Part shown: in pieces, positions 33,836-42,645 of the stretch
Position numbering within the stretch: the first letter of the stretch is position 1
Layout of the letters: every line of letters begins with the position of its first letter
Origin: Microbacterium sp. RU1D
GTDB lineage: Bacteria > Actinomycetota > Actinomycetes > Actinomycetales > Microbacteriaceae
Direction: 5' to 3'
Assembly: GCF_900156435.1 (NCBI RefSeq)
Contig: NZ_FTPQ01000003.1
Location: 496,001 to 560,000 of the forward strand
Length of the DNA: 64,000 nt
The notes under the pieces: generated by a model
Told to the model about the DNA's origin: nothing
Seen by the model: the letters and a program-made list of their open reading frames with translations, nothing else
Databases searched by the model: none
Position numbers and translations under genes: made by a program

Positions 33836-34693
33836 TCAGGATGCCGCGAGTCGGCGCTTCTCCTCCTCGACGTCGTAATCGGCCGCCGGCCACTGCGGGT
33901 CGATGTCCGTCAGGGCGTCGATGAGCAGCTGCTGCACGGCCAGACGCGCGTACCACTTGCGGTCGGCGGGGACGACGTGCCACGGCGCGACCGGCGTCGA
34001 GGTGCGCTCGATCGCGATCTGGTAGGCGTCCATGTAGTCGTCCCAGAGCTCGCGCTCGTCGACGTCGCCCGGGTTGTACTTCCAATGCTTATCGGGACGA
34101 TCGAGCCGCTCCGCAAGACGCTCCCGCTGCTCGTCCTTCGAGATGTGCAGCATGACCTTGACCACCCGGATGCCCATCTCGGCGGCCTGCGCCTCGAACG
34201 CCACGATCGCCCCGTACCGGCGCTCGATCTCCTCGGCCGGCGCGAGGGAGCGCACGCGCCCGATCAGCACGTCCTCGTAGTGCGAGCGGTCGAAGACGCC
34301 GAGACGGCCGGCATCCGGCAGGCGCTTCTCGATGCGCCACAGGAAGTCGTGCGTGAGCTCCTCGCTCGTCGGCTTCTTGAACGACGCGAGTTCGACGCCC
34401 TGCGGGTCGACCGCACCGACGACGTGTCGCACGATGCCGCCCTTGCCCGCGGTGTCCATCGCCTGCAGCACCAACAGCACCGATCCGGTCGCCGTCCCCG
34501 CCACGCTCTGGGCGAAGAGCCGCTCCTGCAGACCCTCCAGCGGCTCACGACCGGCCTCGAGGTCGGCCTTGCCGTCGTCCTTGTCGCCGTCGTAGCCGGG
34601 TGTCGACCGCGTGTCGATGTCGGCGAGGCGGAACCCCGGGTCGACGCGCAGGGCGTCGGCGGCGGGCATGGACCAGCGGCTGCTCGTGCTCAT
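33836..34693 (-). CDS. Polyphosphate kinase 2 family protein
   Basis: The 285-residue enzyme has the PPK2 Walker A-like loop LQAMDTAGKGGIVRHV, the Walker B region GVFDRSHYEDVLIGRVRSL and the lid KHWKYNPGDVDERELWDDYM. Single-domain PPK2 proteins use polyphosphate to phosphorylate nucleoside di- or monophosphates. The length and sequence suggest class I (NDP to NTP), but this is not certain. Starts at ATG 34693 or 34714 are both possible. It is convergent with menF. Confidence 0.88.
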   Translation of the reverse strand: MSTSSRWSMPAADALRVDPGFRLADIDTRSTPGYDGDKDDGKADLEAGREPLEGLQERLFAQSVAGTATGSVLLVLQAMDTAGKGGIVRHVVGAVDPQGVELASFKKPTSEELTHDFLWRIEKRLPDAGRLGVFDRSHYEDVLIGRVRSLAPAEEIERRYGAIVAFEAQAAEMGIRVVKVMLHISKDEQRERLAERLDRPDKHWKYNPGDVDERELWDDYMDAYQIAIERTSTPVAPWHVVPADRKWYARLAVQQLLIDALTDIDPQWPAADYDVEEEKRRLAAS

Positions 34694-34781
34694 CCCGACA
34701 TGATGGAGTGGCATCCGGGATCGACGCCAGAGGTTGACGGGATCGTGACCGGTGCTCGAGCGGCGAGAGCGTTCGAGCTCC

Positions 34782-37586
34782 TCAGGATGCTGTCACGATG
34801 TACATCGTCGAGGAGGACGGAGAACTCAGTTGCGAGGTCACCGCGGTCCTCCCCGCCGGGAGAAGCACCTGCGTGGGCAGCGAACTCCACACTGTGCTTC
34901 CATCGCCCCTCGCCCCGTTCTCGTTCCCACCCCACGCCTGGACGCTGCCGTCGGAGAAGACAGCGAAAACCGTGTCCGAAATCGTGTGGATCCTGCTCAC
35001 CCCCGATGTCAGCCCGGGAACCCCGACGGGTGTTCCGTTTCCACCGTTCCACAGGCTCCACTGCCGAACAGAGCCATCCTTCAGCAGGGCGTAGCCGTTG
35101 CTCACACCCCCGGAGGCCTGAACCACGTCGGACGTCAGGCCGGTGACGGGAGTCGGAAGACTCCTGTCGCTGCTGGTGCCGTCACCGACCTGACCGTAAC
35201 CATTCCATCCCCAGGCCCAGAGCGAGCCGTCCGAGAGGACTGCGTAGACCGTCGTCAAGCCTGTTGAGAGGCCACGGGCGGGCGACGACAGCCCTTGGAC
35301 CTTGACGGGCGTGGCGCTGGAGGTGGTGCTGCCGATACCGAGCTGCCCGTTCGCGTTGCCTCCCCACGCCATGATGTCGCCCGTGCTGAGAAGCGCGTAG
35401 TTCGCAGAGCCGCACGTGGCGATCGAGGTGACGTTCGAGGAGAGTCCCGCTACGGCGACCGGGATGGGGCTGTTCGTGGTGCTGCCATCACCCAGCTGCC
35501 CTTGATCGTTCAGTCCCCATCCGAACACGGCTCCATCCGAACGCCGTGCGAGGACGACGCCGTAATGAACGGCGATCTGAGCGATCCGGTCCACGCCCGG
35601 AACCATGGCCCAGGTAGAGCGTGCTGTCGTCGAACCATCTCCGAGCTGGCCGTATCCGTTAGCGCCCGTCGTCCACACCGTGCCATCCCGAAGAAGCGCG
35701 ACGGTGAAGAACTCGTTGTTGGTGCCCGAGGGATCGTCGCCGGATGCCATGGCGACGATGGGAGACGGGAACACCAGGGGAACCTGCGTCGGGGTCGAGG
35801 TGAAGTGCTTGCCGAAGGCGACCGCATTGGCACCGAGCACCGTGAGAGCCAGCGGGGCGTTCTTCGCGTCCGATACCGCCGACACCACGACGGTCGACCC
35901 GGGTGTTGCCCAGGGGGCGCCGAGGTCGAAAGACGTCGGGGCCACCCCCGCTGCGTCGGTGGTAGCTGATGCAGGAGAGAACGACGAGTTCGCCGGACCC
36001 GCGAAAGACACCGTACGGCCGGCGGCCGCCGCACCGCTGGCGTCGCTCACCGTGGCGGTAAGAGTGCTCGCCCCGGCCGCGGGAACCTGACCCGTCGCGC
36101 TGGAGAGAGTCAGAGGCTCATTCGATTGCGGCAGAACGACATACGCGGCGGAGCCCGAGGGGGAGTTCATTTGAGAAGGGAGGGCAGCCTTTCCCGCGGG
36201 AAGGAGAACCTGCGTGGCCTGCGGATCCCACCCGGTCGTCCCGTCTCCTCGTTCACCGCTTCGGTTCTCACCCCACGCTTTGACACTCCCGTCGTGGAAG
36301 ACGGCGTAGAGGTCGTTGGCGGTCGCATGGATGCTGCTCACCCCCGACGCGAGACCCGCCACCTGGGTGGGCCTGCCGCTCCCCCCGCTCCACGTGGTCC
36401 AATGCTTCACCGTTCCGTCCGTGAGGAGCGCGTACCCGTCGCTGACCCCACCTGCGGCCTGAACGACGTTGGCCGCCAAGCCGACGACACGAGTCGGGAG
36501 ACTTCGGTCGGTGCTGGTTCCGTCGCCGACCTGGCCGTATTGGTTCTCTCCCCACGCCCAGAGGGTGCCGTCTGTCAGGATGGCGTACGGGGTCCGCCAT
36601 CCGACGGAGAAGCGTCGGACCGGCGCGGAGAGACCGAGCACGCGAACCGGAGTCGATGGGGTGCTCGAGATCGTTCCGATGCCGAGCTCGCCCTTGACGT
36701 TGCTCCCCCACGCCATCACATCGCCATCGCTCAGCACGGCGAAGCCGCTACCGACGCTCGCTGCGATCGAAACGACCGTCGACGGCACGCCGCCCACGAT
36801 GCGGGGCAAGGGCTGATCGGCGGTTGTTCCGTCTCCGAGTTGGCCTCGGTGATTGAGGCCCCAGGCGACGACCGTGCCGTCACCGCGGAGCGCGAGGACG
36901 AACCCATAGCCGACGGCGATCTGCGTCACCTGGGCGAGTCCGGGGACCATCGCCCAGGTCGAGCGGCTGGTCGGCGATCCGTCGCCTAGCTCGCCGTAGA
37001 CGTTCGTGCCCGTCGTCCACACCGTGCCATCCGCGAGGAGTGCCACGGAGAACGCCACCGCGGGCGTCCTACCCGGGGCTTCGTCGCCGGCTGCCATGGC
37101 GACGATGGGTGACGGGAAGACCAAGGGAGCCTGGGCCGGGGTCGATGTGTAATTCATCCCGAAGGCGACCGCGTTGGCACCGAGCACAGTGAGAGCGAGC
37201 GAGGCATTCTGCGTATCCGACAACGCCGACACGGTCACGGACGACCCGGGTGTCGCCCAGGTGTTGCGGAGGTCGAAAGCGGTCTGGGCCGTTCCCGCTC
37301 CGTCGGTGGTGGCCGACGCGGGAGAGAACGACGAGTTCGCAGGCCCCGCGAAAGATACCGCCCGACCGGCCGCTGGCGCACCACTGGTGTCCCTCACCGT
37401 GGCGGTCAGAGTGCTCGCGCCGGCCGCAGGAACCCGACCCGTCGCACTGGACAGCGTCAGGGGCTCATTCGACGTCGCGAAGGCGGGGGTGGCGACAGTG
37501 AGCGAAACGGCCGGCACCGCCCACGCCGCTCCCACGAGCATGGTGCGTCGATCGATCACCCGGTATGGAGTTCCGGAGGCGTCCAA
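34782..37586 (-). CDS. Secreted double-module Ig-like/RCC1 propeller protein
   Basis: The 934-residue protein begins at TTG 37586, preceded by GAAAGGGA, with a Tat-like signal (DRRTMLVGAAWAVPAVSL). It is built from two copies of one module: residues about 40-485 and 486-934. Each opens with SNEPLTLSSATG, contains a bacterial Ig-like domain (AAGASTLTATV, FAGPANSSFSPASATTD) and continues as an RCC1-type propeller with blades such as DGTVWTTG(A/T)NxYG(Q/E)LGDGS. The copies are similar along their whole length, so the gene arose by internal duplication. It has a paralogue at 41036. It should be exported; the function is unknown. Only one GGATGCC/GGCATCC heptamer was found in 2.8 kb, unlike its neighbours. 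Confidence 0.85.
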   Translation of the reverse strand: MDASGTPYRVIDRRTMLVGAAWAVPAVSLTVATPAFATSNEPLTLSSATGRVPAAGASTLTATVRDTSGAPAAGRAVSFAGPANSSFSPASATTDGAGTAQTAFDLRNTWATPGSSVTVSALSDTQNASLALTVLGANAVAFGMNYTSTPAQAPLVFPSPIVAMAAGDEAPGRTPAVAFSVALLADGTVWTTGTNVYGELGDGSPTSRSTWAMVPGLAQVTQIAVGYGFVLALRGDGTVVAWGLNHRGQLGDGTTADQPLPRIVGGVPSTVVSIAASVGSGFAVLSDGDVMAWGSNVKGELGIGTISSTPSTPVRVLGLSAPVRRFSVGWRTPYAILTDGTLWAWGENQYGQVGDGTSTDRSLPTRVVGLAANVVQAAGGVSDGYALLTDGTVKHWTTWSGGSGRPTQVAGLASGVSSIHATANDLYAVFHDGSVKAWGENRSGERGDGTTGWDPQATQVLLPAGKAALPSQMNSPSGSAAYVVLPQSNEPLTLSSATGQVPAAGASTLTATVSDASGAAAAGRTVSFAGPANSSFSPASATTDAAGVAPTSFDLGAPWATPGSTVVVSAVSDAKNAPLALTVLGANAVAFGKHFTSTPTQVPLVFPSPIVAMASGDDPSGTNNEFFTVALLRDGTVWTTGANGYGQLGDGSTTARSTWAMVPGVDRIAQIAVHYGVVLARRSDGAVFGWGLNDQGQLGDGSTTNSPIPVAVAGLSSNVTSIATCGSANYALLSTGDIMAWGGNANGQLGIGSTTSSATPVKVQGLSSPARGLSTGLTTVYAVLSDGSLWAWGWNGYGQVGDGTSSDRSLPTPVTGLTSDVVQASGGVSNGYALLKDGSVRQWSLWNGGNGTPVGVPGLTSGVSRIHTISDTVFAVFSDGSVQAWGGNENGARGDGSTVWSSLPTQVLLPAGRTAVTSQLSSPSSSTMYIVTAS

Positions 37587-38091
37587 AATTTTCCCTTTCG
37601 CTGACGGCTTGGAGCGTGAGAAGCGCTCGACGGTCGTTCTCGCGAGGCACTCCGGGTCGCAGTCAAGTGCGGATCGGCCCGGCCGACTCCAAGCGGAAAG
37701 GAACCTCGTGTGCGGGTGATCTTCCCGCGGGCAGTACCGAAGGGGCACATCTATAGGTTTTGGTAGGCGCCGTGGGGGAAACAGAACAACCGGAGGACGG
37801 CACCCCGCTCGGGGCTGCACAACCCGGAGAATCAAGCATTCACCCTTCGCGTCGCCCGTTCCCGTGGGTCATCGCATCTCGAGGACGGCGCTCCACGGGG
37901 GAATCGGGCTGGGGTGTCGCGCGGCCTTGGCGCCTCCGCTCGGCGCGGTCGCCGCACACGTTTCCGTGGAAGCGGCGGCCACCGGGCCATCCCCTGCGCT
38001 CAGCCCTGTTCGTCGTCCGCTCGCGCCGAGCTAGTGACGGCTCGCGGCGCCCTCGGGTTCCCACAAACGCGGGTGTACCGCGACCGGTCGC
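37587..38091. other. 505-bp gap without a recognisable gene
   Basis: The stretch between the TTG of the RCC1 gene and the menD stop holds the RCC1 gene's ribosome binding site and a possible -10 (TATAGA on the minus strand near 37752). The remaining roughly 340 bp show no credible reading frame; short frames on both strands have biased Arg-rich composition. It lacks the GGATGCC heptamer. Confidence 0.5.
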
Positions 38092-39870
38092 TCACCGCGG
38101 GAGGGGCACCTCGATCAACTGCCGACCGCCCGTCGACGCCGTGAGAACCTGGTCGAGCGCGACGCGGGTGGTGCAGCGGTGGTACTCCCAGCCGAAGGCG
38201 AGAGCGAGCTGCTCGAGCCGCGCCGCCTGCGGGGTGTATTGCACACGGGTCATGGCGTCATCGCCGGCGACGGATGCCACCTCGAGGCCGTCGAAGATCG
38301 TGCCACCGCCGTCGTTGCCGACGACGACCTGCAGGCGCGGTTCCGGCTCCCCGGGTGGGAGGAGCAGCGCGCCCATGTCGTGCAGGAAGGCGAGGTCGCC
38401 CAGCAGCAACCGCGTGACGCCCGGACGTTCGTCGACCTGGCTGGCCAGCGCGACGCCCGTGGCGGTCGCGATCGTGCCGTCGATGCCGGCGAGTCCGCGG
38501 TTGGAGTGCACGCGCACCTTTTTGCCGCCGAGCAGTTCATCGGCCACCCGGACGATGCGCGACGATCCGAACACCAGGCGGTCGTGCGGCCAGGTCGCCC
38601 GCCACAGCGCGTCGACGAGGGCGGCGCGGTCGACGGGGGCGCGCATCACGCCGACCTCGGCGTTGATCGCGCCGAGCCGTTCGTGCGGAACAGCGGATGC
38701 CAATCCGTCCGCGTCGGGGGCGGGCGGCGACAGGTCGACCGCGGCATCGCGGGACGCGCGCATCCACTCGCCGAGCCAAGCCCGGTCGGCGGCGCCCGTC
38801 GACCGCACGGCGTCGACGGCGACCGTCGCACCGTTCAGATTCACCGGCTCGCCCGGCCCGCGCACCGCGAGCACCTCGACGTCGTCGCGCATGAGCAGTC
38901 GGGTGACCTCGCGGCTGAGGGTGGGGCGGCCGAAGACGACGACCCGCTCGATGCGACCGCCGAGGGCGGGGTCGTTCAGCAGGGCCCGGTAACCGTGGAC
39001 CACCTGCCGCCCGAAGCGTGCGCCGCTGACGATCTCGGCCACCAGCGGGAATCCGCCGTCGTGGGCGAACTGCTCCGCGGCGGGGCCGGCGTCGGCTCCG
39101 GCCACGACGATCGTGCGCGGACCACAGGTCACGACGTGCGCCGCTTCGGTGTCAGGGGCGACGTCGGCGACGCCGATGCCCCCGCCGCCCTGGTACAGCG
39201 CTCCCGACACGTCGGCGTCGTCGGCCGCGGTTGCTTCGACGGCCCGGGATGCCGCCCGGGCGGCGAGCCAAGACGGTGCGGCGCCCGCGAGGGGCTCGCG
39301 GAAGGGGACGTTCAGATGCACGGGACCGGCCGCCCGGGCGCCCTCGCCGAGGGAGGCCGCCAGAGCTTCGGCTGCGACGAGGTCGAGGGCCGCGGACTGC
39401 TCCCCCGCGCCGGTGTCATCGACGGCCTCGGGAACCGCGAGATCGGCTTCGTACCGGGTCGCCGAGCGGAACAGGCCCGGCTGCCGCGTCGTCTGGTTCG
39501 CACCGACCCCGCGCAGCTCCGGCGGACGATCCGCCGTCAGCAGCAGCAGCGGCACTCCGGCGTGGTGCGCTTCGAGGGCCGCGGGCACGAGATTGGCCAC
39601 GGCCGTGCCCGAGGTGCAGACGACGACCGCCGGCATCCCGGTCTCCCGCGCGATGCCGAGGGCGGTGAAGCCGGCCACGCGTTCGTCGATGCGCACGTGC
39701 AACTCGACGAGACCCGCGCGCTCGAGCTCGGCGGCGACGAGGGCGAGGGCCTGCGAGCGCGAGCCCGGGCTGACCACGATGTGGCGCACCCCGCGGGACA
39801 CGAGGCCCGCGAGCAGGGCGGCGGCAGCGTCGGTGGCGGGCGCAGCGGCCCGCGCGTTGGGCGAGGTCAC
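38092..39870 (-). CDS. menD: SEPHCHC synthase
   Basis: The 592-residue ThDP-dependent enzyme joins isochorismate and 2-oxoglutarate. The N-terminal domain has the isochorismate-binding SPGSRSQALALVAAEL, HVRIDERVAGFTALGIA with the catalytic Glu, CTSGTAVANLVPAALEA and ADRPPELRGVGANQTTRQ. The C-terminal ThDP fold has SNRGLAGIDGTIATATGVAL and the cofactor motif VVGNDGGGTIFDGL. The GTG at 39870 lies 6 nt after the PLDc_N gene, so the two are co-transcribed. Confidence 0.95.
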   Translation of the reverse strand: MTSPNARAAAPATDAAAALLAGLVSRGVRHIVVSPGSRSQALALVAAELERAGLVELHVRIDERVAGFTALGIARETGMPAVVVCTSGTAVANLVPAALEAHHAGVPLLLLTADRPPELRGVGANQTTRQPGLFRSATRYEADLAVPEAVDDTGAGEQSAALDLVAAEALAASLGEGARAAGPVHLNVPFREPLAGAAPSWLAARAASRAVEATAADDADVSGALYQGGGGIGVADVAPDTEAAHVVTCGPRTIVVAGADAGPAAEQFAHDGGFPLVAEIVSGARFGRQVVHGYRALLNDPALGGRIERVVVFGRPTLSREVTRLLMRDDVEVLAVRGPGEPVNLNGATVAVDAVRSTGAADRAWLGEWMRASRDAAVDLSPPAPDADGLASAVPHERLGAINAEVGVMRAPVDRAALVDALWRATWPHDRLVFGSSRIVRVADELLGGKKVRVHSNRGLAGIDGTIATATGVALASQVDERPGVTRLLLGDLAFLHDMGALLLPPGEPEPRLQVVVGNDGGGTIFDGLEVASVAGDDAMTRVQYTPQAARLEQLALAFGWEYHRCTTRVALDQVLTASTGGRQLIEVPLPR

Positions 39871-39876
39871 GGCGGC

Positions 39877-40338
39877 TCAGCCGACGGCGCCGCGCTGACC
39901 GCGCGTGTCGTCGTCGCCCGTGCCGGGTGCGCCCGTGCCGGGTGCGCCCTTGCCGGGTGCGGCGTCGCCCGGGGTGGCCCCGGGATCCGCGGTCTTCTTC
40001 GGCGGGCGCGGATCGTCGGCGTCGGAGTCGAGGCGAGCAAGCTCTTCCTCGAGACGACGGATGCGCTCGTCCTGCTCGGCGCGCGCCGAGGCGGTCATGC
40101 GCCCGAGGAACTCGGGGTCGTCGTCGGGGGCACGACGCACGACGGTCTGGCTCGCACGGCCGCGACCGATCGCGAACCACAGGATGCCGCCGAGCACCGG
40201 CAGAAGGATGACGATGGCCATCCAGGCCGGTTTGCTCACCCCGCGATGCCGGGACGGGGGTTGCACAGCGCAGTCGACGATCGTGTAGACCCAGAACAGG
40301 ACCGCCACGAGCGCCAGGATGAGAAGCAGCCGTGCCAT
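39877..40338 (-). CDS. PLDc_N domain membrane protein
   Basis: The 153-residue protein starts with a membrane hairpin of the phospholipase D N-terminal type: LLLILALVAVLFWVYTIVDC, then KPAWMAIVILLPVLGGILWF, which spans residues about 2-58. It continues as a charged coiled segment (RAEQDERIRRLEEELARLD) and a Gly/Pro/Ala-rich tail encoded by a 15-bp tandem repeat. It has no catalytic PLD domain. Two-helix proteins of this type often accompany actinobacterial men genes. A TAGAAT hexamer is 6 nt before the ATG. Confidence 0.85.
   Translation of the reverse strand: MARLLLILALVAVLFWVYTIVDCAVQPPSRHRGVSKPAWMAIVILLPVLGGILWFAIGRGRASQTVVRRAPDDDPEFLGRMTASARAEQDERIRRLEEELARLDSDADDPRPPKKTADPGATPGDAAPGKGAPGTGAPGTGDDDTRGQRGAVG
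39916..39960. repeat. Three tandem copies of a 15-bp unit in the PLDc_N gene
   Basis: GCCCGTGCCGGGTGC occurs at 39916, 39931 and (one change) 39946. It encodes GAPGT-type repeats in the disordered tail and could vary in copy number. Confidence 0.8.
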
Positions 40339-40344
40339 GGACCG

Positions 40345-40350
40345 ATTCTA
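40345..40350 (-). promoter_or_regulatory. Leaderless -10 hexamer for the PLDc_N-menD operon
   Basis: TAGAAT on the minus strand is 6 nt before the ATG at 40338. Confidence 0.55.
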
Positions 40351-40436
40351 CGTGCGTCGGCTGGACGAGGGCCCGGAGCCGCCGTCCTCATGCCCCACTG
40401 TCGAACGACCCGGGATCGGCCGGAGGGGCACCGCCG

Positions 40437-40442
40437 TAGAAT
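40437..40442 (+). promoter_or_regulatory. Leaderless -10 hexamer for the DUF4229 gene
   Basis: TAGAAT is 6 nt before the ATG at 40449. Confidence 0.55.
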
Positions 40443-40448
40443 GAAGCA

Positions 40449-40772
40449 ATGCGTGCACGTTCGGCCCTCGTCTACACGGTGCTGCGATTGCTCGCCTTCC
40501 TCGTGCCCCTCGGCATCCTGCTGCTGTTCCCGGTGTTCCAGGAACTGCCGTGGCTCGCGGCGATCTTCGCGGCCCTCATCGGCTTCAGCCTGTCGCTGCT
40601 CTTCCTGCGCCGGCCCCTCGAGAACGTCACGGGCGGCCTCGCCGAACGCCGCGCACAGCGCGCCGACGCCGGCCGCCGTTCGGGCGCGGACTCCGACGCC
40701 GACGCCGAAGACGCGGTGGTGGATGCCACACGCGCAGACGTCGACCGCGACCAGCGCCCCTCCGCGGGCTGA
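40449..40772 (+). CDS. DUF4229 small membrane protein
   Basis: The 107-residue protein has two membrane helices (about 9-29 and 34-52) joined by a short turn, with LRRPLENVTGGLAERRAQ after the second, then an Asp-rich acidic tail. This matches DUF4229, found next to men genes in many actinobacteria. It is divergent from the PLDc_N-menD unit. The function is unknown; a role in quinone or membrane physiology is only suggested by context. Confidence 0.82.
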   Translation: MRARSALVYTVLRLLAFLVPLGILLLFPVFQELPWLAAIFAALIGFSLSLLFLRRPLENVTGGLAERRAQRADAGRRSGADSDADAEDAVVDATRADVDRDQRPSAG

Positions 40773-41035
40773 CCCGCCGCGCCGCCGGGCGCGGCATGAG
40801 CGTTGTCGTGGTGAGCCGGTCTCTTCCTCGGGTGAGACCCCAGGTGACACGTAAACATTCCTCGCGATGCGCGCGCTCCCATGTGCCTTCGCGCACCCCG
40901 CCCTCCGTCTTTCACCCATAAGGTGCGCCGGACCACCGGCCGGGCCTGTGTGTCATGCGGTGTTCCCCTCGGGTTGTGCGTCCTCTCGGCGAGAGCATGC
41001 ATGTTCCCGGCCCTCGCATCAAGAACGGACCTCTC

Positions 41036-42532
41036 ATGGACTCCTCCGCTGTGCCTCGTCCCTCCGATCCCGCCCCGCACACCCCCGGCGCCGTTCGGCG
41101 CCGTACCCTCATGACCACGGCCGCCTGGTCCGTACCGGCCGTGACGATGAGCGTCGCGACGCCCGCTTTCGCTGCCTCCGCCACCCGTGTACTGAGTCTC
41201 TCGTCTCAGAACGATCAGTTGCCGGCCGCCGGCGGTGCGCAGGTGAGCGCGACCCTCGTCGACGCCAACGGGTCGCCGATCGTCGGTCAAGCCGTGAGCT
41301 TCTCGGGCTCGTCGACGGCGACGTTCACCCCCGCCACGGCGACGACGAACGCGGGGGGCGTCGCCACCACGACGGTCGATCTGAACGACACGTGGGCCAC
41401 CCCCGGCTCCGCGACGACCATCACGGCTTCCACGGTCGGTCTCACCCAGTCGAAGGCCTTCACCGTCCTCGGAGCGAACGTGCTCGCGTTCGGCCGGGGT
41501 TACTCCTCCACCCCCACCCAGGCGGAGCTCGTGTTCCCGTCCCCCGTGGCGCAGATCAGCGGCGGCTCGACGGACAGCGCGGTGTTCGCCGCCGCGCTGC
41601 TCGAGAACGGGACCGTGTGGACGAAGGGATCGAACAGCCAGGGGCAGCTCGGCGACGGCACCACGACCGATCGCGCGACGTGGGCGCAGGTCCCGGGACT
41701 GTCGGGCGTGACCCAGATCGTCGTCGGCGATCAGTCCGTCGCAGCGTTGCGAAGCGACGGAACGGTGATGAGATGGGGTTCCGATCCGTACGACACCACC
41801 AGCTCGCCGAAACAGCAGGCCGGCCTGTCCGGCGTCATCCGCATCGCCCGATCGAACACGGCGGGGTTCGCCGTCCTCGGTGACGGATCGGTGAAGGTGT
41901 GGGGGTCGAACCAGAATCACGTGGCCGGGACCGGGGAGCCGTCGTCCTCGTGGCCGGGGACGACACCCCGTCAGGTCGGCGGGCTCACCTCCGGGGTGGC
42001 GGACGTCGTCGGCGGGCTCTACTCGGGCTACGCCCGGATGACCGACGGCACCGTTCGCGCCTGGGGATGGAACGCCTTCGGTCAGCTCGGAGACGGGACG
42101 ACGACGGAACGGGAGACCGACGTCCTGGTGAACAGCCTGACCGGCTCCGCCACGCAGGTCGTCACACAGGCGGTCAACCTCATCGTTCTGCGGTCGGATG
42201 GCTCCGTCCTCAGCTGCGGCTGGAACGACGCCGACGGCGAGATGGGCAACGGCACCACGTCGCCGTCGGCGAACCCGTCCCTCGTCGCCGTTTCCAGTCT
42301 GACGTCGGGCGTTTCGGCCATCACGGCGCTCAATTCCTCCGGATTCGCCCTCCTGTCGGACGGTTCCGTCCGCGGGTGGGGATGGAACGCCTACGGTCAG
42401 CTCGGCGACGGGACGACGACCTCGCAGCTCACCCCCAAGGCGATCAGCCTTCCGGCCGGGAGAACCGTCGCTCGGCTGGCGGAGAGCAGCCAGTCTTCCT
42501 ACACGATGTTCCTGGTCACCACCACCTCGTGA
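41036..42532 (+). CDS. Secreted single-module Ig-like/RCC1 propeller protein
   Basis: The 498-residue protein has a Tat-like signal (RRRTLMTTAAWSVPAVTMS, residues about 21-39), an Ig-like domain (QLPAAGGAQVSATLVDANG, FSGSSTATFTPATATTN) and an RCC1 propeller with blades such as NGTVWTKGSNSQGQLGDGTT and GSVRGWGWNAYGQLGDGTT. It is a paralogue of the double-module protein at 34782 and encoded on the opposite strand. ATG 41036 gives an N-terminus MDSS parallel to MDAS in the paralogue. It is exported; role unknown. No GGATGCC/GGCATCC heptamer was found in the gene. Confidence 0.85.
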   Translation: MDSSAVPRPSDPAPHTPGAVRRRTLMTTAAWSVPAVTMSVATPAFAASATRVLSLSSQNDQLPAAGGAQVSATLVDANGSPIVGQAVSFSGSSTATFTPATATTNAGGVATTTVDLNDTWATPGSATTITASTVGLTQSKAFTVLGANVLAFGRGYSSTPTQAELVFPSPVAQISGGSTDSAVFAAALLENGTVWTKGSNSQGQLGDGTTTDRATWAQVPGLSGVTQIVVGDQSVAALRSDGTVMRWGSDPYDTTSSPKQQAGLSGVIRIARSNTAGFAVLGDGSVKVWGSNQNHVAGTGEPSSSWPGTTPRQVGGLTSGVADVVGGLYSGYARMTDGTVRAWGWNAFGQLGDGTTTERETDVLVNSLTGSATQVVTQAVNLIVLRSDGSVLSCGWNDADGEMGNGTTSPSANPSLVAVSSLTSGVSAITALNSSGFALLSDGSVRGWGWNAYGQLGDGTTTSQLTPKAISLPAGRTVARLAESSQSSYTMFLVTTTS

Positions 42533-42533
42533 A

Positions 42534-42561
42534 CCCGTCGGGGCGGAGCCGCCCCGACGGG
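42534..42561 (+). terminator. Hairpin after the single-module RCC1 gene
   Basis: Perfect 13-bp arms at 42534-42546 and 42549-42561 follow the stop codon by 1 nt; the innermost pairs must open to form a loop. There is no T-tract. Confidence 0.6.
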
Positions 42562-42645
42562 CGGTGCAGGGAAGCGGATCGCGGGCGTCGACCTCGGGAT
42601 CCGTTTCCTCCGCTCACCGGCGTTCGACTCCGAGCCGGCGTGGCC

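Noticed and set aside
33815..33846. Inverted repeat CGGCATCCT/AGGATGCCG between menF and PPK2 as a terminator
   Set aside because: It consists of two copies of the abundant dispersed heptamer in opposite orientation, so the pairing may be incidental; the loop is long and no T-tract follows.
37840..38064. A 74-codon minus-strand frame in the 505-bp gap before menD
   Set aside because: Its composition is Arg/Gly-biased as in random high-GC frames, and it has no ribosome binding site or neighbour logic.
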